From NCBI RefSeq assembly GCF_037042905.1, contig NC_087258.1, forward strand, positions 9,712,501-9,776,500: 64,000 nucleotides of DNA. The letters are read 5' to 3'. The translations under genes were made by a program, and so were the position numbers. The notes beneath the pieces were generated by a model. That model did not search any database and had not been told where the DNA came from. It saw nothing but the letters and a program-made list of their open reading frames with translations. Source of the stretch: Lytechinus pictus. Its lineage: Eukaryota > Echinodermata > Echinoidea > Temnopleuroida > Toxopneustidae. This document shows, piece by piece, positions 1-12,700 of the stretch (the first letter of the stretch is position 1; the number at the start of each line of letters is the position of its first letter).

Positions 1-2260
1 ATTTTAAAAAGAAGAACATTTTCTTGTGCTGGATTTAAAGAAAGTATTCAAACCATTTAATTTACTTGTATTGTTATGAAGAGATTCAAAATATCGATTT
101 AGACATTAATGGCAAGGTACAGAAAATTTTAATTTTAATGTGCACTACAAAAATATTTTGCTTCCAATGCAATTCTATCAAAATCTTAATTGCAGTTATG
201 ATTTTTAATTTTGCTGAGTCTGTATTCATCTTATTGTAGAGTGAGAAGTAATGTACAGTGGTAGAGGAGTAATTTAGTAGAAAATCTAGAAATTTTACCT
301 AAATACATGTAGCTTAATTGAATTGTATATTTGTCACAGTTTGGGTTGTTAATAGCAAGACATTTCATGCATGATTTTTTATTCCTTTTATGAATGCTTT
401 CACTGTTTCAATGGCGAAATTGATTTTCTGCTTTGTATACATTCACTTTATGGTAAGCAATGTGCAAATGTTTGTTTCAGAACTTTAATTGCCCATTCTT
501 TTATGGGATACTGTTATGCACATTGCATCCACATCCACTTATAATCTTTTCTCACTTTTAAATTTAATTCACAATTTTCCTTAATTTGACCGCTAATATG
601 GCACTTTAGTTGTTAGATTTATAGATGTCCCAAAGGACTAGGTAACGTTGCCTTTTGTCAATCCTAACATAATTAGGAACTCTTTACTCAAAACCACTTT
701 CCGTTATTTTTACACAATTTTTGGTTTGATGAATTTCTTTGCTGCTGTTTCCTGAGTGCTACGGGGAGTTTATACTATGTATGTACCACAGTATTTCTTG
801 AGACTGCTTATGGCGGAGCAATGAAAATGCTAAAGGCTAATTGAATATGAACGTTCGAGCAAGTAATTTATAACATGTATATTGGTACTCAGTGAAATAT
901 TGCCTGCACTCAGTGCCACCTACCTAATTGAACCATTGCGTTGATCTGGTACACCATTTGTTGGAAGCATCTTTAATGTCGGGAAGGGAGATTCTTACTT
1001 TGCACTGTTTTGAACTAGTGCATGATGATGATTTTATTTTATGTGTATTTAATGGTAACGTCTGGGTCCAGTAGGATGATGGTACCATTAATTGTATAAT
1101 TGATTGTCGAAATATTTATTCATTTATTTATTTCGATTATTAAATTCTCCACTTATGGGATAGATATAGACCCTCTTTAGCCAAAGTGGCTGATCTTTTA
1201 AATATGTAATATATTGGAATTATTGATCGTACAGTTCTCTTTATATACATACAGCAAGGTACTGCTGTGTCTTTCTGATGTTCTCCAGTTCTTTTCTGTC
1301 ATTTCGTCTTGAAATAATTGATGTACAGTAAAAAGTCACGCACTTAGGCATTTGATGCTAGCATTAGATTTGCTGTCAGGTCATTCATGTATGATCTGTA
1401 GAACTCCAGTGGCATTAGAATTGTTGAATAGTTCAGGATTTGTTTTCTAACATGTAAAAGATGATCATATTCCTGTAAACACAGCTTTCCATAGACCCTT
1501 GTCTTTGAGTTTTCTTTGGCATGGGGCTTGGTTAAGACAACATAGACCTGTGCATCTCATTGATTTATATTTGACATTTTCTTTCTTGTATAACAAAAAA
1601 AAGTAAAGTGGCGAGATGAACTAATTTTTTGATAAGAACTCATTGAACGAATGCTGTGTAGAAATGCATGTGAATGATACTTGAAAATATAATAATTTAA
1701 CAATTAGCATGTGATTTATAAGTGTTTGTAATTGCATTCATATTGTTTTGTGTTTTTGGGTCATATTCAAATCAATATATACAGGAAATTGGTATTTTGC
1801 TTTATTGAATGCAATCAGCATAGCTGTGTGAAGTGTCAAACTAATAGCAAGCTAGTTAATTACCAAGTGACACAGAACACTTAATCAATTAGTGTAACTT
1901 GGTCAATCCCAAAACATGCACCCTGACATATATTTGCATGAAAAGGATTATTTTTTATCACTGCTTATAAAGTCATATTTTCAAGGCCTCCCAAATGAAT
2001 TAAATAGAAGTTGGCTAGGGAAATGCCTTGAAATTTTCACAGCGCACTGAATCAAATGATATACATAGAAGTCGGCCAGGGAAATGTGAAATTTGGGCAA
2101 TGCACTAAATCAAAGCCTTGACTAAATTCCACAATTTGCCCAGATTCTAGCTAAGCTCAAAAGGAGTAAAATACAAATGGACTCATTGAATTGAATGTTG
2201 ACCCATGTTGCTTGCACCTAAACTAACTTTTTTTTCTGCATGTTTGCACCATCATTGTAG
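1..2260. other. AT-rich stretch, no gene recognised
   Basis: I see no exon with both a convincing frame and splice sites here. It is probably intron of the plus-strand gene whose exons start at 2261, since that exon begins with an acceptor and must have upstream exons. No clear terminal inverted repeats were found. Confidence 0.4.
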
Positions 2261-5068
2261 TGCTTGTATCCAATGCACTCAAGTTTATTAATGACTTAGA
2301 CGACGCTGACGAAGGTAACTACAATCTTGTTGAACTAGTGTGCTTCACCTGTCACCTTTGTATATGTTCATTCAATTGATTATTTATATCAGTCCATTTT
2401 GTTTACTGGTAATGTCATGAAATTTAGTGATTTCTGACGGGAGTCAGAACGAGACTGCAACCCCTTTGAAAGACGTAATTGTTTTACCATATCTCAGCTG
2501 TTTAAAGCAATAGGCCTGATTTGTCAATTCAAAACTTGTATCATGCATGTTATTAGAATTTGACAATTATTTTGAATGATTTTGATTAAACAGCTGCAAA
2601 ACCACTAGAAAAAAAACCATTGTGATAGTGGAAATAAATCTTTATGTACAAGTCTGACTTTGCATTTTCTAATGTCATATATTATATTTAGAATTAGAAT
2701 CTTGAATTGTATACCAGTCAGTTCATTCAATTTCATTTTGCATAAGCCTACTTAGTACTTTCATGCCTCTTTAACTATAGACCAATCTGATGGCGAATGC
2801 CTCGTTTGCTACGAAGCAAAAATATCACATATTTTTTGGAATGCACCATGGCATTGCCAATGAAGGCTGTGAAGGCCAGTTGCATGAAACAAGGTTGGAT
2901 TGGTCTATAAATCTACTTTGATAGTTACGTGTATTTCATGAGAATACTTGTACAGTTATAATTATCTATCTGCTACTTACACTTCGTTATAAAAGTATTG
3001 TATCAGAAAGATGTTTAATACTTTGTGTTTGATGAAAAACTTCTACATCCTCAATGCATATACTCTAATTAATTCTCAATAATATTATTCACATTACTAT
3101 CATGTATCACTACATTTATCATACAATTTTTATATCTTTCTTTATTTGTGCTAGTTCATTGTATTCTTTATTTTTATCAATCTCTTTATCAAGTCCATTA
3201 AACTTTTCAGACTTCTCTTGTCTTTGTACATTATTTCCCTCAATCATTAAGCTTGAATAGTTTACTTTTAGAGCTTGTCTTATGAATGTTTGTTAATTAG
3301 TTGGATACCTTTTGCATGAAAAAATATTGTTTTACTTGAAGAAACATTTATAATTTCTGAATTCTGATTTTTATCCTTTGTGTATGATTTATTAGTTTTA
3401 GAATATAATGTATATTTTGAGTACTTTGTTGCATGAAAAATTTATAATTTGCTTGTGGAAAATTTATTCTGGAAACTTGTCATAATTGGTAATGAAGTTT
3501 GTGCTTGCTTAGTGCTAGAGACTTGCTGTTGATTTGACTCTAATTATCATTATTAATAATCACTAATTGATTGCAGTTAAAATAATATTAAGATATACTT
3601 GTGCGGATTGAAATGTATAATTTGTATGGATATCAGTAATAACTATAAATATGTAATATCCAATAATTTGCATTTGTAACTTTATCGTAATACCTAGTTC
3701 CCACTTTTTTAATTCGCCCCATGATTGAAGCGGTGATCTTCATCATGTAATCGTAGTGATCGTATCAGATCAGTCGTGGCAATCGTACTGATCACCGAAA
3801 AAATGTGAATAGTTCAAAATTTCTCACAATCGTAACAGAAGGCAAACAAATCGTGGCGTTGGTAATGGATCGCACAACAGTGGGGATCAGACATTATCGT
3901 TATGATAAAAACATTCATAAAGTTGGTTTTAATTATCTATTTAATGTATAAGGAGAAATTTTCTACATTGTCTCTTCTAAAGCTTAAAATTGGAAAGAAT
4001 TGCTTCATCTTGCTGAGAACAAATTAATAATAAAAAAAGGACAGATTGAAAATACACTGTAATACAGTAATATTTCACTTGTGGATAAACTTGATATACA
4101 TGGGTGTGAGTTGAACAACTATTACAATATATTTCACTCATTCTAAAGCTTTTGTTTTAATGTTATACCCGTAGATGAACTTCATGTGAAATCAGATCAA
4201 TTTTCTGTTGATAAACTCAAGGACTTCAAGCTGAGCAAAGCAAAGAGAGAGAAGTACTATGGCGACCTCAGATATGCAAGACCAGGTTAGTTTCTTCATT
4301 TCAAACTTTTGAGAGCAAGGGGGGGGGGGGCAGGGGCAGTGCTACAGAAGGATAGGGGTGTCTACTCCACATAATTTCTCAAATAAACAAAAAAGACTCT
4401 CCAAAAAAAATAGGGGGGAGTATAATGGAGACTTAGAGAGGTCTGGGTTGTGTAATAAATCTTTGTTACTAAGGTTTATTGTATGTCATTTAATAAAAAA
4501 AACTAAGAATTAAGTCACCTTTGGGATGATTTGTCTCAATCAAAATACCCAAGCACAGCGGAAGGGGGGGGGGTGGTATTTCATGAAGGTTAGTATCAAT
4601 AGCAACTGCTATATTTCAGCCTAGCTTTTATGAAACACTAGCTTTTACCTTTTCATTGTGAACAGGATTTGTAATTCACTGGAAAAAGACTCTTCAGCTT
4701 CCAACAGAGAGTATAAAATTAGTGGATCATTCTCATTTCTCAGTATGGACAGATTTGTCACATTTGGTCACACATTAAGGCCATTAATTCAAACCAGATT
4801 AAAATTATTGCTTAACTAAGAGTATCTGTGAACATGGGACAAAATGCTCTAAATGAGTCGGAGGAGTAGAAGCTCTTAATTAAATCTTTTACTTCCAGGT
4901 GAATACGTGATCATGGTCGATGACATCACTGAGCCCCCTTTCCGCGGGTTCCGTCTTCCTACGGCCTTCTGTCTGGTGAGGATAGCCTTCCCCAAGAAAA
5001 CCAAGAAAGTGACGAAATCCAAGAAGGATTCTAAGTCAAGCACCAAGTTGGCTGCAGGAGGTGACTGA
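2261..5068 (+). CDS. 3' end of an unrecognised gene (last three coding exons)
   Basis: Three plus-strand exons join in one frame: 2261-2314 (acceptor ...attgtag, donor gtaact), 4175-4285 (acceptor ...cccgtag, donor gttagt) and 4899-5068 (acceptor ...acttccag), ending at TGA 5066-5068. Both internal junctions are phase 1, so they are mutually consistent. The visible 111 or so residues start near LVSNALKFINDLDDADE, continue with a charged segment (KAKREKYYGDLRYARPGEY), a short hydrophobic stretch (GFRLPTAFCLVRIAF) and end with a lysine/serine-rich tail (PKKTKKVTKSKKDSK). The tail could be a basic, disordered or nuclear-localising end, but that is inference. I do not recognise the family and no catalytic motif is visible. 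Upstream exons lie outside the window or are unseen. The consistent phases and good acceptors make a real gene likely. Confidence 0.6.
3710..3910. repeat. GATCGTA-rich dispersed repeat candidate
   Basis: Dense GTGATC / CGTAGTGATCG / CAATCGTACTGATCAC words in both orientations lie within the intron between the second and third exons of the left-hand gene. The composition differs from the surrounding AT-rich intron and looks like a short MITE. No ends or target duplications were defined. Confidence 0.3.
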
Positions 5069-5774
5069 CACATGGACAGATAAATTGTGACTAGTTGTTG
5101 TCAACGAGTTACAGCTGGTTTCAACCGGTCACAACTGGATTGGCCACAACTAGTTCCAGCTGCCACCTTTTTGTGGAACAATTTACACTTATTTGAATGC
5201 AATCGAAACAAGTGCCTGCTTCGAACTCCAAGGGAGTGTTCCAACAAAGGAACTGTCAGATGTTTTATCTGACAAGGTCTATTTTATCCATCATTTACTC
5301 ACAATAACAGTGCTTCTAAGCCAATCAAAATCAAGGAAAGTGGTCATATCTGACAACCTGTCAGATCACAAATTTTGATAAAACAGTCCACTAGGCTCTG
5401 TAATGCAAAGGTTTGCACACAATCTTCAAACGGCAATGGCCGATCCAGATCATTGTTACTTGTGCATTTCGTTCAAAATGCTGATCAGGAACCAATTAGA
5501 TTGGTGCTTTCATATATGCAAATCCATTTCAAACCTTTGTGTTTTGGCCAAATGGATTCTGGAGCAAAGGATCTTTTCAAGAGGAGATGGATTAAATGAA
5601 AGAAGTTCCTCTATCTGTATCTTGGTTGTGCTGTAGACATGCTACTGAGAGGAAAGTTTCTGTTAAAGAAGACTGTCTGTGGTATAGAGGACTCTTGGCC
5701 AGTCTTCTTGATAAATGGAACTTGGAAGAAATTCAAGTTTATGGCATTGGATTGAATGTTTGTTTATGTCCATT

Positions 5775-5915
5775 GCCACGTAAGACAAAGCTTAGCCATT
5801 GATCATGGAGCTGCTGATTTGTATAATTGATCATACAAAATACTTAATGTAATCAGTCATAGAAATCAACGCTATGATGAAGCATGAAGCTTTATGTTAC
5901 GAGGCTCTGATATCA
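5775..5915. repeat. Short palindromic MITE, 'ACACAAAGCTTAGC' family, copy 1
   Basis: The ends are inverted: left ...gtaagacaaagcttagccattgatc, right ...gcatgaagctttatgttacg. The same ends recur at about 45530-45673, 50508-50632 and 56872-57003, where they read GGGCCCCATAACACAAAGCTTAGC-like. The units are about 130-145 bp and contain ATCATTGATC-like words. They have no coding capacity, so this is a non-autonomous palindromic element family. Confidence 0.5.
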
Positions 5916-6179
5916 ACAACGCAAACAGTATAATTCTCTCTATTTTGAACAAGGGACACTTTATTCAATCCATAGAGATTTATCTCTCTCTTTATTGATC
6001 CATAGGGATCTTGATACAGATTATTGTCAGGGAGAGATAGAGAAACTCATTATGTTTGATAAGTGTAAACTTTATGAAGTTTTGTCATTTCATCTCTAAA
6101 ATAGGTGTATAATATAAAGGGCACATCACCAGAAAATGCCAAATGAGCGAAAATGTATATTTATAATGTATGAGATGTA

Positions 6180-6185
6180 AATAAA
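6180..6185 (+). promoter_or_regulatory. Candidate poly(A) signal of the left-hand gene
   Basis: AATAAA lies about 1.1 kb after the stop at 5068, the first canonical hexamer noticed downstream. Assignment is by position only. Confidence 0.25.
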
Positions 6186-6442
6186 TGGATATTTATCTGT
6201 AAATAATTGATATTCTATTTTTTACACATTGTTTATGGTCATGAATTTGACATTCCTGTTTTTATCCATTAGTACTACAATATTCTTTTGCTTAGTGTCG
6301 GGGGGTAAAATTGAGGACGGTAAAAATACAAGTTCAATAATCATCAACGGTCAATAACAGGAACATAATCATCAGCAAACATAACAGAAATGAAGAAAGA
6401 AAATAGAATAGATTAAGTCAGGGACAGTCAGACCAAGACATT

Positions 6443-6663
6443 GGCCCGTATTCTGAAGTCAGGTTTAACTTAAACTCAGGTTTAAAGTTGTGGTTTAAGT
6501 ATGGAGAGCCAACTGTTACATAAATCACTAACAGTAGAGATATCATACTTCAGCTCATTTGGCTCACAAATCATTCATAATTGTCTAAGAAGTATAAACA
6601 GATTATTGTCTTCACCATCGATGAATCAGGAAAGAGCACAGTAAACATAAGAAACATACAACT
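6443..6663. repeat. Partial copy of the 'CCCGTATTCTGAAGTCAGG' hairpin MITE
   Basis: It starts with cccgtattctgaagtcagg, then tttaacttaaactcagg and gtggtttaagtatgg. It shares the terminal arm and, inverted, the internal part of the complete copy at 47646-47957. The second arm is missing, so it is a truncated or rearranged member. Confidence 0.55.
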
Positions 6664-6968
6664 TACAAACACAAATACATGTATGTTAAAATTTGAAGTA
6701 CATTTACGTAAATATTTTTTTGTCCATTGCAATTAAACAATCAACTTACTTTTTGCATTGCCTTTTTCTGCAGTTCATGTGTTATTATGTAATTATATGT
6801 ATGAATTCTGTATGTATTTATGTTTTTATTTGGAAGCTCATTGTATTACATATTTTCTACACTGATAAAATGTGATGGAGAGTTTTCAGTACTATTAAAG
6901 CAGGAATCATCAAAATTGTGTGTGAAGAAAAGCTTATTATTATCAGTGTGAATCGTCAACTATATTTT

Positions 6969-7354
6969 AAGGCCATCGCATACCTTACGACCCGACTGGT
7001 CTGTGACTGAGTGAAGGGAAATGTGATGTCACAGCTCTTGTCAGCTTGAGAGTCGAAGACCGGTCGAGACAGATCGCAAGGAAAATCGTAAGGATTTGCC
7101 ATGTCGAATCCTTATGACTGGATCGCAAGCTCAATCCAACATCCAGCTAATCAGACAGCAGAGTCGTGACGCGTACATGATATGCAACGCGCATACTATG
7201 GCAAAGAGCGCATGCGTGAGTCGCAGACCACATTGTAGTCGGATCGCAAGGTGTGTTATGTCGAGGCTTATGACTATCTTACGATTCATCTCCACTCACT
7301 CAGTCGCAGACCAGTCATAGATCTGTCTGGTCGTAAGTTGTGCGGTGGCCTTTA
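6969..7354. mobile_element. 385-bp TIR element (MITE)
   Basis: The left end aaggccatcgcataccttac is matched in inverted orientation by the right end (gtaagttgtgcggtggccttt), giving about 24 bp of imperfect terminal inverted repeat with a GGTCGTAAG core. The interior is unusually rich in GTCGCAGACC / GATCGCAAG words and has CpGs. No transposase is present, so it would be non-autonomous. Confidence 0.55.
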
Positions 7355-8924
7355 GAGGCATAAAGAAAGAGAGAAAGTGGGGCGGGGATGATAAGGTATG
7401 GAGGAATCGGAGAGGATGACTAAGGGGGTATTGTGAGAATTTTTTTTCAAATGCAAAAATCTAATCCATAATTAACCGCAACACATCAATTTTGGAACCA
7501 AAAATCACTTGCTACTGATTAAAGATCATGCATCACCACCTTAGCATAGGATACTGTGGAGAGATATAGAGAGAGGGAGAGAACATAAGAGAAGGAGTAT
7601 GAGGGAGCAAAGAGAAGGTGGGGGGGCAGAGTAAATGGATGCATCTGGGGTAATGTGAGTTATAGAGAGATTTGAGATAGACAAGGGGGCCTCTAATGAA
7701 AGGAATACCAAGTATGTGATGTCGATTGAATGGAATGGGTTGAAGAATCTTAAGGGAATGGGTGCAGGGATAGAAAATGATGTCACCCCTTTTCTGCTAC
7801 AGAGCTGCCAAAATCTGCCTCCCTTCTCAATCAATGCTGGTCTCTGCTCTAAATGCTTTTGCTTTTTTTTCCACCTCACAAATCATTTCAACATGTTTGA
7901 CAACTCTCCCTGGCTGTCTTCACATTTTCGTTGACACCTTTTCCCAAAACTTTTCTTGGTTCAACTTCTGACTTCAAATAAGTATCAAATAGAGATACTC
8001 TACTCACATGCTTACAAAACACACGCAACAATAGCCTTGGCTCCAGTTGCCACCCCCCCTAAAAAAGAAAACATTTGAGCTTTTCAAGGCATTTTGATTT
8101 TTCATTTTTAAGTGTTTCATTAAGTATTTAAGATTTCAAATAAACTATCAACAAAGTATGATAATTATTGTCATAATGTGTTTATAAGATCAAAATTTAA
8201 TATACTAGTAGATTATTAAGTCACATACAATATATTGTACAAATATATGAGGCTTTGAAAAAGTATAGTGGGAATTATTTATCCGAGGTCGGACTGGCAA
8301 TTACTATATAATCTAAACCCAAATCCACAGATTTTTCAGGTTGTCAGTAAGTAAGTTTAGCGAGAGCTTGTATTTTGTTTTACTTATTCACTTGCGCAAA
8401 TAATGGTACGGATCTCGATCCTGTCAAGACATGGAGCACCTGCAGTTCAACGTTGAGAGAACATATCGAGCATGAGCAAGCGCAGTTCTCCCCATGAAAG
8501 TATATAAAAAAAATAAACGGAGCTATTTGCAGCGATGTGTTTTCCTATTGAAATTATACTTTGTCACATGATCACGAATTGACCAATCGTTTATTTAGAA
8601 TACTCATGAATATTCATATATATAAAAGAAGATATAGAAGACAATTTGTTCCAGTAGTATGATATCAAATGTAATTTATATTTTCATGATCAAACCACAA
8701 AAAGAATGTCCATGATGTCACATTTAAGAAACATCTTGAGGGTTTCAATTGAAAAAAGAACAGATGATATTCATCATCCTAGTTCACTTTTCAACATGGT
8801 CTGATACTATTTGATCTACATGTATATGGTCAGATGAACTTCGTATGCATCATATTTTAATTTGAAAAAGTGCTGAATATTAAACCAGCTTGATATCACA
8901 CTAAATGAGAATTAATAAAGTGGG

Positions 8925-9053
8925 TATTAGACCTTGTGTATTGTTGACCAGACATCAATTACTAGACCAAATGGATTTAGCCCATGTGATATTAGACCAT
9001 CTGAGAAAAATAGACTAAATCCTGTAGACCAAGTGAATTTAAACCATTTTTTC
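8925..9053. repeat. 'AGACCAAGTG' repeat family, copy 1
   Basis: A cluster of tagacc / agaccaaatgg / gtagaccaagtg words occurs at 20-30 bp spacing. Similar clusters lie at about 49770-49882, and in both orientations between 53525 and 54440. It is a degenerate internally repetitive element of unknown class. Confidence 0.4.
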
Positions 9054-9505
9054 CTGGTTGTTCCATGGTTCAAGACAATCAAGTTTAATATAACAATTCA
9101 CTTCAATCGTGATCTCTTGGGAACCAGTCATGCTTTAGAAAATCCTAATAGAGATTTTCAATGACTTCTATTCCTTACATTGCAAGCTACAAATTGAAAC
9201 TGTGGAGCGATAAGTTGTGATTTCTCATTTGGTCTCTTATAATATGATATCATCCCTATTTGCTATTATTTGATTTTAACTTCAATTACTTCTCGTCCTC
9301 ACCCAGATATAGTGCTAAGCTATTGCATCATCTCAAGGCGAGAAATAAAGTTATATTTCATTTTTTTGTAGGTGAACTTTATCCCGCCAAAGCCATCGGG
9401 ACTTTGATTATAAAACTAACCGAGATGACTCAGCATTACATGTATTTCTTTATATTAGTCATGTACCTGAATATTTTCTTATGGCTCTCTCTGGAGAAAA
9501 GATAT

Positions 9506-9645
9506 GGGGAGCATTTCATGAAACAATGCATCAGTGATTGTCAGTGCCTATTGTTATAAGCTACTGCAAATCCTTGCATCTGATTGGCTGACAGCAAATT
9601 AGTCCGTGAATATTACTGACTAAACTTTTCATGAAATGCTCCCCA
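9506..9645. repeat. 'GGGGAGCATTTCATGAAA' palindromic MITE, copy 1
   Basis: GGGGAGCATTTCATGAAA at the left is matched by its inverted copy (ttttcatgaaatgctcccc) at the right, 140 bp overall. The interior has a recurring phrase ccttgcatctgattggct. Partial or diverged relatives are at 15712-15800, 47400-47480 and 60530-60680. Confidence 0.6.
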
Positions 9646-9753
9646 GATAATCATATTACTTCAGCTCACTTGCGGCCTCCTGATCATGCCCATAAAATTT
9701 ATCAGTATTATCAAATATTGTCCATGATTTTTTCCTCAAAAGGTTCACATGAT

Positions 9754-12700
9754 CTATTTCTCATCCAGATGTCCATACACTTTCCTCAGTTTCTCCTTCT
9801 TGCCTCGCTTTTGCTTCTTCCAGGGTTTGCCCAGGTAGCCAACCCCAGGCACGCCTCCAGCCACGCCCCCGGACACACCTCCAACCACACCCACCCTCGG
9901 GGCCGATGCCTTGGTGTGTGCAACTTGGGGTTTTGCAAAGAAGCTTTCGTCCACTTTCTTGGCAGCAGACTTCTTGACCTGTCAAGAAAACAAAGGAGAA
10001 TCTGTATGAAGGATCATATCATATAATGGATAACCAATCTTGTAGAGTGAGCATTTACTGACGAAGTAGGCAATGAAATAAAAAGAATGTACGTGGAAAT
10101 TAAATGAGAGCACCAAGTTCCCCCTCCCCCTTTGAAAGACATAAATTCATACAGTATGTTTGTGATTTAAATGAATTAATAATTTGTAAAAATTCTACTT
10201 CTAATTCCACAAAATATCATTATTGTCACCAGCATCATCATGATCATCATTACATTACCGTTATCATTATCACCATCATGATTCATGATTCATCATCACC
10301 ATAACCATGATCATGGTGATTGTGATGATGACAATCGTGATGACTATTTATAGAAGTCATATCATTGCCACTGTTATCATCATCACCACTGCCATCATCA
10401 TCATCATGATCATGATCATCATCATCATCATCATCAAAATCATCATCATAATTATCTTCATCATCATCATCACGCATAAAAAAAAAATCGCAATGAGAAT
10501 GTTACCGTTTGTCCTCCTGCAGTGATCATTGGTTTGTTGGCCGATTTCTTGGGTCGTGACCCTGCTTTGACCTCGCCGACCTCCAAGGATGGATAGTGCA
10601 TTGACCCAAACTCTTCAGGGCTTAGTCCAGGAGGAGGAATGCTGTATAAAATCTTGCCCTGGAAAATTAAAGAGAACAGGATAGGTCAGGGTATCTTAGA
10701 AGCAGATATGAACCAGCAGCCATAATAGCACCATCTCACGTCCTCAACCACTCAAATCTGGCCAGGTTCCTAACCCAGAATTCAACATTCTAAGAAGTGT
10801 AGTCTTGTAGTACAGGCCCACTTGAATGATAATATACAATGCACTATTGGCTCAACAACACACGATAGGTGATCAATTGCTTCATGGCTAGGTCCAATCA
10901 AGATTAATGCTAAAAGTGTGTTTAGTTCACAACACTGACCAGAAACCAATCAGAAGTGTTCTTTTCATTTGCAAACCTTTATGTTAGAGGGCCCCGAGTT
11001 ACATTTTGTGAATACTACACAATGGCCATCAATTCATTATTTTCAGTGTCACTTACATTGACATAGTCTTTTAGAACGATTCTAGCAGATCTGAAGCTGT
11101 CAGGGACTCCCTTCTGCGTCATGAAACCACGCACATCTGAAAAATGAAACAGAGTTTGAAAATCAACACAAGCGCATGCCATGTGGGAAAGTGTGTGATT
11201 ACTGCTAAGGAAAAGAGGGGACTCCTTTCTGTGCCATGGAGCCACGCACGTCTGAAAAATCAAAACAAATTTCAAAATTCACCATGGTGTTGTGCATATG
11301 TCAAATGAATGTCTATGTGTATAATACCATGATACTGTCAAAATCGAAACTCTTGCCTACACCTTTGCTTCGTAGCCTCTTCCTTCTTTTTCCTCCTCCC
11401 CTCATCATAGGCCTCCTCATCTCACTCCTCACTTTCTCCATTTCTTTCTACTTCTCTTCCTCCACCTTCTCTTTTTCCTCCTCGTTCTCTTCTCTCCCCC
11501 CTCTTCTTTCTTCTTTTCATACTCTTTTCCTCCCTCTCCCCCTCCTTCCTCTTAGTTTCCTTCCCCCGTTTACTATACTTACAAGCATGAGCATTCAGAA
11601 GCTCTAGAGCCGTTGGTGGTCTATCTTGATCTTCCCCTTCTCCTGGCTCAATCAGATTTATTCCATAGGTCAGTTCTAAAACATCTCTCGGCACTCGCTG
11701 GCACATGTGCATTAATTAGGTCAAGGAATCATGTGAAATAATGAACAAAGATTGCAATACGTTTCCTTCAGCAAAAAATGAACCCACATTTTGCTGCACT
11801 CAACCCAGGTGAGGTGAATTGGTACCCAGTAGGAGGAAATTCTTTGAATGCTTGAGTGCCTGCTGGCAGAACAGTTTTCAGAACTGAAGTAGTGACCCTG
11901 GAAAATATATGTTATTATTAATTTCATATATAACCATATTTAGAATAGGAATTACTCATTTACTGTGATGAACACAGGGTATAAATCAATCTTATTTCTG
12001 CAGATTAAAAAAAATATATATTTTTGAGCAAAGCACATATAATTCCACACGACCCCTTTCCTTCATACTCTAGCTACTTCTAAAAAAAACAATCAAATCT
12101 TTATGCCACATGCTTTTAAAAAAGACAAATAATGCTTATTTGTTTCATGTTTTATTAGCTAGCTTCTTTTCCTTGACCTTCAATACATTTTGGAATAGAT
12201 TTGCTCCTCCTCCTTTTCTCCTCTTAATTCTCCTTCCTCCTTCTATTTCATCTCTCTCCACCTTCTTTACTATCTTTAAATTTCTCACCTTCCTTCTTCA
12301 TTATCATAATCATACTAATACATTCTCATAAATCAGGCAAAAAAATTATTATTTCATTTTCGGGGGCTACTTTTCACTAACGATTGCCTAAATCCGCAAC
12401 ATTGGATAAGCTTTACCATTGCAGTGAATGGGTTTTTTTTTTTGGGGGGGGGGGGCTCTTTCGTGCATTTTGGAGGATGAAATCATTTGAGCACCCATGT
12501 AATATTTTTCCCTGCAATGAAATGAATATAAAAGGATATCAGAGAGACCGGTGGAGTGAAGTCCCTCATCTGATCGATTGGTAGAATACCGTTGAGATAC
12601 ATATCAGCTTTGGTAGACACAAAAGATGGCATCACCAGTCCAGGGCAGTCACACAGGCACAGTGTTGGCTCTACGAACAATGTCTGAACAGGTATAGAAA

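Noticed and set aside
4317-4335. G-runs here and at 28288, 29927, 34079, 37373 as G-quadruplex regulatory elements
   Set aside because: They are single long homopolymers, most at transposon ends, not four spaced G-tracts, and may be length-variable in the assembly.
10283-10525. Asp-rich or Ile-rich ORFs
   Set aside because: Frames through an ATC/ATG microsatellite in LSG1 intron 12.
11236-11607. Leu/Phe/Ser-rich ORF, plus strand
   Set aside because: A CT-rich tract in an LSG1 intron, opposite strand. The only real exon here is the minus-strand one starting at 11583.
12540-12560. GT-AG alternative for LSG1 intron 9 using the GT in CCG|GTCTCT
   Set aside because: It would remove the conserved VSL residues and has a poor donor, and the matching AG acceptor would remove conserved residues and change phase. 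The AT-AC signals are far better.
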